The notes: generated from the letters alone by a model not told the origin. A stretch of DNA of 64,000 nt from Desulfarculus baarsii DSM 2075 (GCF_000143965.1 NC_014365.1:3437501-3501500); one strand, 5' to 3'. Counted from the first letter of the stretch, positions 36,296 through 44,375 are shown. Numbers and translations are program-made.

Positions 36296-39031
36296 CTAGA
36301 ACTTGAACAACTTCTCGATGAGCTGCGACTTCATCACGTCGCCGTCGATCTTGAGCTTGCCGCTGGTGAAAGCGGCCATGGCGTTGAGCTCGCCCTTGAT
36401 CATCTTCACGAAATCGCCGGCGTCCATCTTGATGGTGGTGGTGGGCTTTTCGTGGACGCCCTTTTCCACCGCGCAGGCCCCGTCGGCGATGGCCGCGAAC
36501 CACTCGCCGCCGCCCTGGCCGGCCAGCGAGAACTGGAAGACCACGCTCAGCCCGGCCGCCGCCCCGGCCTGGAAGGCCCCGGGCATGGCCGAAAACACCG
36601 CCTGGACCTGCTCGGCGGCCTGGTCCTTTTGGCCGCCGCCGGCCGGCTTGGCCGAGAAGGCGTTTATGATCTGGCCCAGGGCGGCCATGGCGTCGTTGTG
36701 CTCCTGGCCGCCGGCCATGTCGCAGATGGCCGCGAAGTTGTCGTGGATGTCCTCGATGGTCGGCGGGGTCTGGCCGTCGCCGATCACCGCGCCCTGGCCG
36801 GTGACGATGGCCGCGCGGTTGAAATAACCCACGCCGGCGTTGAAGATCTGGCCGCTGTGCTCGCAGCGCTCGGAGGCCAGATAAAGCACCAGCGGGGCCA
36901 CGAACTCGGGCTTGGTCTTTTCGAAGAAGTCTGGCGGCATGATGTCTTCGGTCAGGCGCGTGGCCGCCAGGGGGGCCACGGTGTTGGCCAGGATATTGTA
37001 GCGGCCGCCCTCCAGCTTGACGGTGTTCATCAGGCCCACCAGGGCCATCTTGGCCGCCGAATAGTTGGTCTGGCCGAAGTTGCCGTAGAGACCGGCCGCC
37101 GAGGTGGTGAAAATGATGCGGCCATAGGCTTGATCGCGCATGACGGCGAAGGCCGGCCGGGTGACGTTGTAGGCCCCCTTCAGGTGCACGTCGACCACGG
37201 CGCGCCAGTTTTCCGGGGCCATGCGCAGCAGGGTCATGTCGCGCAGGATGCCGGCGTTGTTGACCAGAATGTCCACCCGACCAAAGGCGTCCATGGCCGT
37301 TTTGACGATATTGGCCCCGCCCTCGGGCGTGGAGACCGAATCATAGTTGGCCACGGCCTGGCCGCCGGCCTCGATGATCTCCCTCACCACCTTGTCGGCC
37401 GCCGCGGCGTCGCCGCCCTTGCCGTCGCGGGCCCCGCCCAGGTCGTTGATCACCACCTTGGCCCCGCGCTTGGCCAGCTCCAGGGCGTAGGTCCGGCCCA
37501 GGCCGGCCCCGGCCCCGGTGACGATGGCCACCTGGCCGTCGAAGCGGATCTGTTCGGCGGCCTGGGCGGTCGCCTTGGCCTTGGGCAGCGGCGCGGCCTT
37601 CCAGAAATAACCGCTGAAGCCGCGATCGTCGTCCACGTAGCGCCGCCGGAAGACCATCTCCACGTTCTGGCCGACGGACAGGTCATCCATCACGCAGTCG
37701 GTGAAGTCGAACAAGAAGCGGCCGCCGTTGACAAACTCGACCATGCCATAGACCGCCGGCGGATCGACGCTCACCGCCAGCAGATCGCCGGTGAACGACT
37801 TGACCACCGCCGGCTGGTCGGCGAACTCATAGGGCGCCAGCGAGTCGATGGCCCGGCAATCGGGGTTGACGCAGGTGCGCTGGGGCGGAAACTGCGGCGT
37901 GCCGCACTTTTGGCACTGGCCGCCGACCAGGCCCATGATCTGGTCGCGCTTGCGCCACAGGGTGCTGAGGGCCGTGTGTTTGGGGGCCTCGGCGCGGATG
38001 CCCATCTCGGGCTGGAGCTGCTCGCGGAAAACCAGGAACTTGGCGTAGTTGTCGGTGGTTAGCTTGCGCTTGAGCGAGCCGTTGACGCCCAGGCGCGGGG
38101 CCAGCTTGGCGCTGGCCTCGGTGACGCGGAAATACATGGCGTCGCAGCCCTGGCCAAAGCCGGCCAACAGGATGCGGTCGCCGGGCTTGGCCTCCTCCAA
38201 CGCCTTGACGAACAAGACCAGGGCGTGGGCCGCGCCGGTCTCGCCGCACTGCTCGTGCAGGTTGCCCATGAGCTTTTCCGGGCCGGCCCCCAGCTTGCGG
38301 GCGATGTTTTTGGCCTCGGCCGCGAAAAAGCAGGGGAAGACCAGCTTGTCCACGTCATCCATGCCGATGCCCAGCTTGGCGAACAAGCCGTTAACGGCCT
38401 GGGGGATGATCGTGGCGTAGCCCATGTCGCGGACCCAGCGCTCTTCCCACATGTAGTCGACCTGGCGGCCCTGGCCACGATAGTGATCGATGAAATCGTG
38501 GGTGACGCTGTGGGCGCCCAGGAACTCGGCGATGACGTCGTCGCCCTGGCCCACCAAAAGCGCGGCCGCGCCGTCGCCAAACCACATCTCGTAGAAATAG
38601 GCCGTCTTGGTCATGCGCTGATCGGCCGCCGCCACCAGGGCCTGATTGGTCTCGCCGCTTTTCACGCCGCGCAGGGCCTGCAACAGGCCCGTCGTGCCGG
38701 CGCGCTGGCTGTCGGTGATGTCGGCGGCGCTGATGGCGTCGGGCAGATGCAGGACGGTTTTAAGGATGCCGGCGTTCAGGCGGTCGGCAAAGGGCAGCGT
38801 CGTCGAGCACAGGTAGAGCGCGTCGGTTTGTTGCTTGTCCATGCCCTTGAGGCAATCGCGGGCGGCGGCCACGGCCATGGTCAGGCTGTCTTCGTCCCAG
38901 TTGCAGAACGAGCGCTCACCCTGGGCCACGGTGATGATGGCCGGGGCGAACCAGCCCATGGCCTGGACGATGCTCATGCGGTTGAGCCGGAGCCTGGGGA
39001 TGTAACCGCCGTAGGATTTGATCCCGATCAT
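36296..39031 (-). CDS. Four-domain fusion: HMGS-like, DUF35 zinc/OB, SDR, SCP2
   Basis: A 911-residue multidomain protein. Residues 1-about 345 are a thiolase-fold HMG-CoA-synthase-like domain (WEERWVRDMGY; GFGQGCDAMYF). About 360-490 is a DUF35 rubredoxin-like zinc finger (C373, C376, C387, C392) plus OB fold. About 500-790 is an SDR like the (3R)-hydroxyacyl-CoA dehydrogenase of MFE-2 (GAGAGLGR, NNAGIL, YSAAK). About 800-911 is an SCP2 lipid-binding domain. In the HMGS-like part the nucleophile Cys position is Gln (DSQRAGT, Q109), the catalytic His region reads VFPCFF and the Glu region YLCSTT, so HMG-CoA synthase activity is unlikely. GGGGAGG precedes ATG 39031; the MFE-2-like gene ends 19 bases upstream. 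Confidence 0.85.
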   Translation of the reverse strand: MIGIKSYGGYIPRLRLNRMSIVQAMGWFAPAIITVAQGERSFCNWDEDSLTMAVAAARDCLKGMDKQQTDALYLCSTTLPFADRLNAGILKTVLHLPDAISAADITDSQRAGTTGLLQALRGVKSGETNQALVAAADQRMTKTAYFYEMWFGDGAAALLVGQGDDVIAEFLGAHSVTHDFIDHYRGQGRQVDYMWEERWVRDMGYATIIPQAVNGLFAKLGIGMDDVDKLVFPCFFAAEAKNIARKLGAGPEKLMGNLHEQCGETGAAHALVLFVKALEEAKPGDRILLAGFGQGCDAMYFRVTEASAKLAPRLGVNGSLKRKLTTDNYAKFLVFREQLQPEMGIRAEAPKHTALSTLWRKRDQIMGLVGGQCQKCGTPQFPPQRTCVNPDCRAIDSLAPYEFADQPAVVKSFTGDLLAVSVDPPAVYGMVEFVNGGRFLFDFTDCVMDDLSVGQNVEMVFRRRYVDDDRGFSGYFWKAAPLPKAKATAQAAEQIRFDGQVAIVTGAGAGLGRTYALELAKRGAKVVINDLGGARDGKGGDAAAADKVVREIIEAGGQAVANYDSVSTPEGGANIVKTAMDAFGRVDILVNNAGILRDMTLLRMAPENWRAVVDVHLKGAYNVTRPAFAVMRDQAYGRIIFTTSAAGLYGNFGQTNYSAAKMALVGLMNTVKLEGGRYNILANTVAPLAATRLTEDIMPPDFFEKTKPEFVAPLVLYLASERCEHSGQIFNAGVGYFNRAAIVTGQGAVIGDGQTPPTIEDIHDNFAAICDMAGGQEHNDAMAALGQIINAFSAKPAGGGQKDQAAEQVQAVFSAMPGAFQAGAAAGLSVVFQFSLAGQGGGEWFAAIADGACAVEKGVHEKPTTTIKMDAGDFVKMIKGELNAMAAFTSGKLKIDGDVMKSQLIEKLFKF

Positions 39032-39050
39032 TGTGGCTTTCCTCCCCTAT

Positions 39051-41174
39051 CTAAAACTTGAAAAGCTTCTCGATGAGCTGTGACTTCATCACGTCGCCCT
39101 CGATCTGCAGCTTGCCGCTGGTGAAGGCGGCCATGGCGTTCAACTGGCCGCCGATCATGGCCACGAAGTCCGGCGCTTTCATCTTGATGGTGGTGGTGGG
39201 GCTGGGATGCTTGCCCTGGCCGACCTTGCAGGCTCCGCCGGCGATCTCGGCGAACCATTCGCCGCCGCCCTCGCCGCCGATGACGTATTGGAAGCTCACT
39301 TCCACGCCGGCGGCCTTGTCGGCCTGGAAGGCGGCCGCCATGCCGGCGAAAATGTCGGCCACGCTGGGCGCTTTGCTCGCCGCGCCGGCGGCCGGCTTCT
39401 TGGGGCTCCAGGCCTCCAGGATCGGACCCAGCGAGGCGTTGAGGTCGTGGAACTCCACCGCGCCGTCCATTTTGCAGATGTCTTTGATCTTGGCCGCCAC
39501 CTGCTCGAGGCTGGGGAAGACGCCTTCCTCGCCGACGGTGGCCCCCGGGCCGGTCAGCACCGCCGCGCGGTTGAAATAGCCCATGCCGGCGTTGAAGATC
39601 TGGCCGCTGGCCTTGCACTGCTCGGAACACAGATAGAGCACCAGGGGCGTGACGAACTCCGGGGCCAGCTTCTGGAACAAATCCGGCGGCATGACGTCCT
39701 CGGTCAGGCGCGTGCCGGCCACCGGGGCCACGGTGTTGACGTTGATGTTGCTCTTGGCCCCCTCCAGCTTGAGGGTGTTCATCAAGCCCACCAGGCCCAT
39801 CTTGGCCGCCGAATAGTTGGTCTGGCCGAAGTTGCCGTAGAGACCGGCCGCCGAGCTGGTGAAGATGACGCGGCCGTAGGCTTGATCGCGCATGACCTTG
39901 ATGGCCGGGCGGGTGACGTTGTAGGCCCCGCCCAGGTGCACGTCCATCACCGCGTCCCAGTCGGCCGGCTCCATCTTGACCAGGGTGCGGTCGCGCAGGA
40001 TGCCGGCGTTGTTGATCAAGATATCCACCCGGCCAAAGGCGTCCATGGCCGTTTTGACGATGTTGTCGCCGCCCTCGGGCGTGGAGACCGAGTCGTAGTT
40101 GGCCACGGCCTGACCGCCGGCCTCGATGATCTCCCTCACCACCTTGTCGGCCGCGGCCGTGTCGCCGCCCTGGCCGTCGCGGGCCCCGCCCAGGTCGTTG
40201 ACCACCACCTTGGCCCCGCGCTTGGCCAGCTCCAGGGCGTAGGCCCGGCCCAGGCCGGCCCCGGCCCCGGTGACGATGGCCACCTGGCCGTCGAAGTTGA
40301 TCCGGCCCAGGCTTTGCCGCCGGGCCAATTCGGCGTCGCCCAGCCACTCGGCCTCGCCGCGGTCGATGACCACCTCGCCGCTCTGGGCGTTGACCACCCG
40401 GAACAGGGCCTTGCCGTCGTCGATCTTCCAGATTTGCGTCTTGATGGCCTCGCCGGGGTAGAGCGTGCGGCTGAAACGCACCTTGAAGCGGCTGAGCCGC
40501 TCGGGCTGGCCGGGGAACAAATGCTTGATCAGCGCCCGGCAGGCGTAGCCGTGGGTGCACAGGCCGTGCATGATCGGCTTTTCAAAGCCGGCCAGCTTGG
40601 CGAAGGACGGGTCCACGTGCAGGTCGAAGGTGTCGCCGCTGAGCCGATAGATCAGCGGCTGATCGGCCGAGGGCACGGCCAGCTCCTCGAAATCGGCCGG
40701 CCGGTCGGGGAAGCTGAAGACCTCCTTGGGCGGGGCCTCGCCGCCAAAACCGCCGTCCTTGCGCGCGAAGACCGTCAGGATGTTCTTGAACAGCTTCTGG
40801 CCATCGCCGTGGAAGGTGTCGCCCTCGGCGATGATCGTGGCGCCCTTGCCCTGGCCAAGGTCGTACATGGCCGTGATGCGCCCCTCGGTGGTCAGCTCGC
40901 CCTCGATGGGGATGGGGTTGTAGAAGATCAGCTCCTGGCCGCCGTGCAGCACGCCCGACAGGTCCAGTCCCGATTTGATCCCCACCTCGGCCAGAAAATT
41001 GAAGATCGAGGCGATGGAAAAACTCGGGATGACCTTGAGCTTCTTCTCGTAGACATACTCCAGCTCGTCGAAACCGGCCCCCACGCCCAGGGCGTAGAGC
41101 GCCACGTCTTTCCAGTCGTAACGCTTGGTCAACGGGCCGATCTTCTTATTGATGGCGTCCAGATTGAGAGCCAT
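39051..41174 (-). CDS. Bacterial MFE-2-like enzyme: MaoC hydratase, SDR dehydrogenase, SCP2
   Basis: A 707-residue multifunctional beta-oxidation enzyme. Residues 1-about 285 are a double hot-dog enoyl-CoA hydratase 2. In its motif YRLSGDTFDLHVDP the catalytic Asp and His remain, but the usual Asn-Pro is Phe-Asp; KPIMHGLCTHGYA follows. About 295-590 is the (3R)-hydroxyacyl-CoA dehydrogenase SDR, with GAGAGLGR and NYSAAK. About 600-707 is SCP2. Peroxisomal MFE-2 has the SDR first, so the domain order differs. The SDR-SCP2 part is closely paralogous to that of the next gene. Start ATG 41174 has GGAGGAGG; in-frame sequence to 41327 runs through the operator region and is excluded. Confidence 0.88.
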   Translation of the reverse strand: MALNLDAINKKIGPLTKRYDWKDVALYALGVGAGFDELEYVYEKKLKVIPSFSIASIFNFLAEVGIKSGLDLSGVLHGGQELIFYNPIPIEGELTTEGRITAMYDLGQGKGATIIAEGDTFHGDGQKLFKNILTVFARKDGGFGGEAPPKEVFSFPDRPADFEELAVPSADQPLIYRLSGDTFDLHVDPSFAKLAGFEKPIMHGLCTHGYACRALIKHLFPGQPERLSRFKVRFSRTLYPGEAIKTQIWKIDDGKALFRVVNAQSGEVVIDRGEAEWLGDAELARRQSLGRINFDGQVAIVTGAGAGLGRAYALELAKRGAKVVVNDLGGARDGQGGDTAAADKVVREIIEAGGQAVANYDSVSTPEGGDNIVKTAMDAFGRVDILINNAGILRDRTLVKMEPADWDAVMDVHLGGAYNVTRPAIKVMRDQAYGRVIFTSSAAGLYGNFGQTNYSAAKMGLVGLMNTLKLEGAKSNINVNTVAPVAGTRLTEDVMPPDLFQKLAPEFVTPLVLYLCSEQCKASGQIFNAGMGYFNRAAVLTGPGATVGEEGVFPSLEQVAAKIKDICKMDGAVEFHDLNASLGPILEAWSPKKPAAGAASKAPSVADIFAGMAAAFQADKAAGVEVSFQYVIGGEGGGEWFAEIAGGACKVGQGKHPSPTTTIKMKAPDFVAMIGGQLNAMAAFTSGKLQIEGDVMKSQLIEKLFKF

Positions 41175-41248
41175 CGGGCCTCCTCCGCTAGGTTTTTTCG
41201 TGTTTTCGTCCAGCCGGGCCCCGCGCCGCCGGCTTATCAAACGATTTA

Positions 41249-41262
41249 TTCCAACAAATGTT
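41249..41262. promoter_or_regulatory. Putative TetR operator ahead of the beta-oxidation operon
   Basis: TTCCAACAAATGTT repeats 14 bases of the perfect palindrome found before the tetR gene (42010-42027). It lies 75 bases upstream of the MFE-2-like start. Confidence 0.6.
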
Positions 41263-41335
41263 CTATAAAAATAAAAACCACTTGCACCGCGTTGTTCACC
41301 ATGCGCGGCCGCGAACGGCCGGCCCAAATTTGCCT

Positions 41336-41989
41336 TTAGCTGTGCGTGCCCGGTTGCGATTCAAGCCCCACGCCGGCAAAGGCGGGGATCATCAGAAACT
41401 TGAGCGTGCGCTTGACCGAGGTCACGTAGGCCGGGCGGTCCATGGCCAGCATCGAACGGAAAAAATCCTCGCCGGCGATGAAGTTGTGAATGGCCATCAT
41501 GATGGCCATCACTTCCATCTTGGTGTCGGTCGAGACGCTTCCGTCGGCCTGCTGCATGCCCATCGAGCGGGCGATGTCCACCGCGAACACCGGTATGCGC
41601 GCGTCCCAGGTCATCTCGTGGCGCGTCTTGGCGAAAAAGCGCATGACGTTGAGGTTGGACACTTCGGGGTGGTCGAACAGGTAGTTGGTCATCATGTCCA
41701 GGGCTATCTCGATGCGCTGGGCCAGGGGTCGGCCCTTGATCACCTTCTCGACCCGGGCCAGCTCCTGGCGCAGGTCTTCGGTGATGTCAAGGATCACCGC
41801 CTCGTACAGATCGCCTTTGTCGCCCCAATGGTAATAGAGCGTCGACACGTCGATGCCCACCTCCTGGGCGATGATGCGCATGGTCGCCCCGTGAAAGCCA
41901 TAATCGCCAAACACCGTGCGGGCCTTGGCCAGGATGCGGGCCTTCATCGATTCGGGGTCTTTACGCGCCGTTTCCAGGGGGTTTTTCAA
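41336..41989 (-). CDS. TetR-family transcriptional regulator
   Basis: A regulator of about 217 residues. The N-terminal helix-turn-helix is clear: ILAKARTVFGDYGFHGATMR followed by IIAQEVGIDVSTLYYHWGDK. The rest is an all-helical ligand domain as in TetR regulators of fatty-acid genes. The start is uncertain. TTG 41989 is chosen because it leaves the palindromic operator upstream; ATG 41947 is also possible, and a frame to 42058 would translate the operator. It precedes the beta-oxidation genes in the same direction, so repression of that operon and of itself, relieved by an acyl-CoA, is the likely scheme. Confidence 0.85.
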   Translation of the reverse strand: MKNPLETARKDPESMKARILAKARTVFGDYGFHGATMRIIAQEVGIDVSTLYYHWGDKGDLYEAVILDITEDLRQELARVEKVIKGRPLAQRIEIALDMMTNYLFDHPEVSNLNVMRFFAKTRHEMTWDARIPVFAVDIARSMGMQQADGSVSTDTKMEVMAIMMAIHNFIAGEDFFRSMLAMDRPAYVTSVKRTLKFLMIPAFAGVGLESQPGTHS

Positions 41990-42009
41990 CGTATCATCCC
42001 AACATGTCG

Positions 42010-42027
42010 TTCCAACAAATGTTGGAA
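42010..42027. promoter_or_regulatory. Putative TetR operator ahead of the regulator gene
   Basis: Perfect palindrome TTCCAACA-AA-TGTTGGAA, with a further partial half-site (CCCAACATG) just to its left. Shared with 41249-41262. Confidence 0.65.
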
Positions 42028-42214
42028 TAACCTCGCACGGCGGGCGCGGGCCTGTCAAGCGTTTTTTGTTCGCGATGCAAAACGTTGTTTTTATGGCGAG
42101 GCGAAGCGCTATTTTACGCGTGAATCAGCCATGTTGCGTCAAAATAACGCCGCGCGGGCCACGCGCGATGGCGAAAAACGACCGTGAGGCACAAGCCATG
42201 CTTGCGAAACAAGC

Positions 42215-42544
42215 TTATTTATCCCAGCCCATGACCTCGCGCGCCTGCCCCGTTATCAGCACGGCGATGATCAGATAAAATATAAACGCCAGCGGAAACG
42301 ATAACCACACCCACCACAGCTTGCGCAATGGACGCTGGCGCAAGACGATCATCGCCGCCACCGACGCCGTCCACAACAGCGGGATCGCGCCGGTCAGGGC
42401 GTCAATTGATGTATAATAAAAGTCAACGCCATAACCTCTCAGGTCAACACGCCACGCCAGCGATGAAAACTTGGCGCGTAAAACTGCCGCCACGCCCAAA
42501 AACCAGGCGAACAGCCCAAGATAAATATCGATGCGGCGTTTCAT
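42215..42544 (-). CDS. Small membrane protein, array copy 4 (candidate immunity protein)
   Basis: A 109-residue protein with three predicted transmembrane helices (about 7-23, 50-67, 73-95). It shares MKRRIDIYLGLFAW and PLLWTASVAAMIVLRQRPLR with the three upstream copies. The variable part between helices 1 and 2 (AVLRAKFSSLAWRVDLRG) and the tail (LITGQAREVMGWDK) differ. The start is ATG 42544, one base after the previous stop; a longer frame reaches back into copy 3 and is a shadow. Last gene of the putative toxin operon. Confidence 0.75.
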   Translation of the reverse strand: MKRRIDIYLGLFAWFLGVAAVLRAKFSSLAWRVDLRGYGVDFYYTSIDALTGAIPLLWTASVAAMIVLRQRPLRKLWWVWLSFPLAFIFYLIIAVLITGQAREVMGWDK

Positions 42545-42545
42545 C

Positions 42546-42869
42546 TCACCAGCCCATGACGATGCGCGCCCGCTCAACGACAAACGCCGCGACGACCACG
42601 TAAAACACGAACGCCAGCGGAAACGATAACCACACCCACCACAGCTTGCGCAATGGACGCTGGCGCAAGACGATCATCGCCGCCACCGACGCCGTCCACA
42701 ACAGCGGGATTCCTTTCATCATGGCTTCAACTGAAGTGTAATAAAAATCAAGGCCATGGCTCCTCAAATCAATGACCCAACTGGCCGATGGGAAAATTGC
42801 TCGCGAGACCGCAACCACGCCCAAGAGCCAGGCGAACAGCCCAAGATAAATATCGATGCGACGTTTCAT
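42546..42869 (-). CDS. Small membrane protein, array copy 3 (candidate immunity protein)
   Basis: A 107-residue paralog with the same three-helix plan. Its inter-helix segment (AVSRAIFPSASWVIDLRS) and its last helix and tail (FYVVVAAFVVERARIVMGW) are the most divergent of the set, and it has EAMMKG where the others have DALTGA. ATG 42869 overlaps the previous stop as ATGA, indicating translational coupling. Confidence 0.75.
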   Translation of the reverse strand: MKRRIDIYLGLFAWLLGVVAVSRAIFPSASWVIDLRSHGLDFYYTSVEAMMKGIPLLWTASVAAMIVLRQRPLRKLWWVWLSFPLAFVFYVVVAAFVVERARIVMGW

Positions 42870-43195
42870 TTGTTCCAACCCATGGCGTTGCGTATCTCAC
42901 CAATGACCATGAACGAAATAAAAACATAGAATATAAACGCCAGCGGAAACGATAACCACACCCACCACAGCTTGCGCAACGGACGCTGGCGCAGGACGAT
43001 CATCGCCGCCACCGACGCCGTCCACAATAGCGGGATCGCGCCGGTCAGAGCGTCAAATGATGTATAATAAAAGCCAACGCCATAACTTCTCATGTCAACA
43101 CACCAAGTCAGCGATGAAAACTTGGCTTGCGACGCCGCAACCACGCCCAAGAGCCAGGCGAACAGCCCAAGATAAATATCGATGCGGCGTTTCAT
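42866..43195 (-). CDS. Small membrane protein, array copy 2 (candidate immunity protein)
   Basis: A 109-residue paralog. Its second half is nearly identical in DNA to copy 1 (a few base differences over about 190 bases), whereas the segment after helix 1 (AASQAKFSSLTWCVDMRS) resembles copy 4. This mosaic pattern suggests gene conversion or unequal crossing-over. ATG 43195 overlaps the previous stop as ATGA. Confidence 0.75.
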   Translation of the reverse strand: MKRRIDIYLGLFAWLLGVVAASQAKFSSLTWCVDMRSYGVGFYYTSFDALTGAIPLLWTASVAAMIVLRQRPLRKLWWVWLSFPLAFIFYVFISFMVIGEIRNAMGWNK

Positions 43196-43521
43196 TTGTT
43201 CCAACCCATGGCGTTGCGTATCTCACCAATGACCATGAACGAAATGAAAACATAAAATATAAACGCCAGCGGAAACGATAACCACACCCACCACAGCTTG
43301 CGCAACGGACGCTGGCGCAGGACGATCATCGCCGCCACCGACGCCGTCCACAATAGCGGGATCGCGCCGGTCAGGGCGTCAAAAAATGTATATTGAAAAT
43401 CAATTCCATACGCGCTAAGGTCAAAATCCCAGGCGCCTCCTGGCAATACGGATATATGAAACGCAATAGCGCCCAAAAGCCAGGCGAACAGCCCAAGATA
43501 AATATCGATGCGGCGTTTCAT
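43192..43521 (-). CDS. Small membrane protein, array copy 1 (candidate immunity protein)
   Basis: A 109-residue protein, MKRRIDIYLGLFAWLLGAIA, then a loop unlike the other copies (HISVLPGGAWDFDLSAYG), then the shared helix 2, basic RQRPLRK turn and helix 3. It starts 24 bases after the stop of the phospholipase-A2-like gene. A small multi-helix membrane protein directly after a toxin-like gene is the usual position of an immunity gene; that role is inference. Confidence 0.75.
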   Translation of the reverse strand: MKRRIDIYLGLFAWLLGAIAFHISVLPGGAWDFDLSAYGIDFQYTFFDALTGAIPLLWTASVAAMIVLRQRPLRKLWWVWLSFPLAFIFYVFISFMVIGEIRNAMGWNK

Positions 43522-43545
43522 TTGCCCCCAATGCGCGACCGATCC

Positions 43546-44178
43546 TCAGTCGCCAACAAGCGCCTCGCGTTCGATTTTTCGCTTGAACCACCATAGGGCC
43601 ATGGTTCTGTACTCGTCTGCGGCCTCGACTTCGTCGGCGACCGGCGGGTGGGGCCATCGCGCCGGATCGGCGGGCAAGGCCTCCAGTTCGCGCACCAGGC
43701 GGCGGTCGCATTCTTCGCGCGCCACGGCCGAGTCGTAGCAATCGTCATGCCGCTTGCAGACCGCGTCCATGGCGTCGGCTGGGCTGGCGTCGGCCGGACC
43801 GATGGCGTTGGGGTCGCGCAGATCGCGGCCGCCGCCCCAGTCGCCGCCGCACCATTTTTTCCACACCGGCCCATCCCACAGCGTTCTACCATTGTTGAAC
43901 CACCAACCGCCCATCACCCTGACCCCGCCTTGGATGTAGTCATCGTCGCCGCCTTGCTCGCCCGCCGACGACTCGACAGTGACGCGCGCGATGGGCCTGG
44001 CCTTGCAGCGGCAGTTGGGGTGCAACGGCGCGTCGGGCATCTCCGACAGCGCCTTTTGACCCGGCCTTGGCCGGACATAATAACGCTGGCCGTTGTTTTC
44101 CTGGCATGGCCGGCAGGTATTGTCACCGCCGCTCAACCACTCGTAGCCTATCACTTTTATATAGAGCCCCGCCAACAA
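43546..44178 (-). CDS. Putative toxin: MuF-like Cys cluster plus phospholipase A2-like domain
   Basis: A 210-residue protein. Residues about 10-60 carry a Cys/His cluster (TCRPC at 21-25; HPNCRC at 53-58) like the C-terminal motif of SPP1 gp7/Mu F head proteins, also found in MuF-type toxins. Residues about 85-165 carry a phospholipase A2-like signature: C141-x2-H144-D145-x-C147-Y148, preceded by a Gly/Trp-rich segment (KKWCGGDWGGG) and followed by C157. The H-D dyad and paired Cys are those of secreted PLA2 catalytic helices. No signal peptide is seen. Start TTG 44178 has an excellent GGGAGGTG site. Four small membrane-protein genes follow on the same strand. Activity and secretion route are unproven. 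Confidence 0.7.
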   Translation of the reverse strand: MLAGLYIKVIGYEWLSGGDNTCRPCQENNGQRYYVRPRPGQKALSEMPDAPLHPNCRCKARPIARVTVESSAGEQGGDDDYIQGGVRVMGGWWFNNGRTLWDGPVWKKWCGGDWGGGRDLRDPNAIGPADASPADAMDAVCKRHDDCYDSAVAREECDRRLVRELEALPADPARWPHPPVADEVEAADEYRTMALWWFKRKIEREALVGD

Positions 44179-44375
44179 TCCCCACCTCCCAGTTTTGACC
44201 CAGGCGGCCCCGACCCCAGCGCGGCCGCCTGGGCAAACGTTAGCGGCGCTGGCGGAAAAAGGCCGGGAAGCCGTCTCGCCAATGCTGCGCCGTCAGCGGC
44301 CCGCCCGCGCGCTATCTCTGGCGCGCCCGGCCGGATCGATGCTATCCTGTTAATCTCCGGGCGAAAGGACCAGGC

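Noticed and set aside
36296-39031. Annotation as mvaS (HMG-CoA synthase)
   Set aside because: The Cys, His and Glu catalytic positions are all substituted, and no other mevalonate-pathway gene is nearby.
43546-44178. Prophage remnant based on the MuF/gp7-like Cys motif
   Set aside because: No portal, terminase, capsid or tail gene lies nearby. The motif also occurs in MuF-type toxins, and the rest of the protein is PLA2-like.
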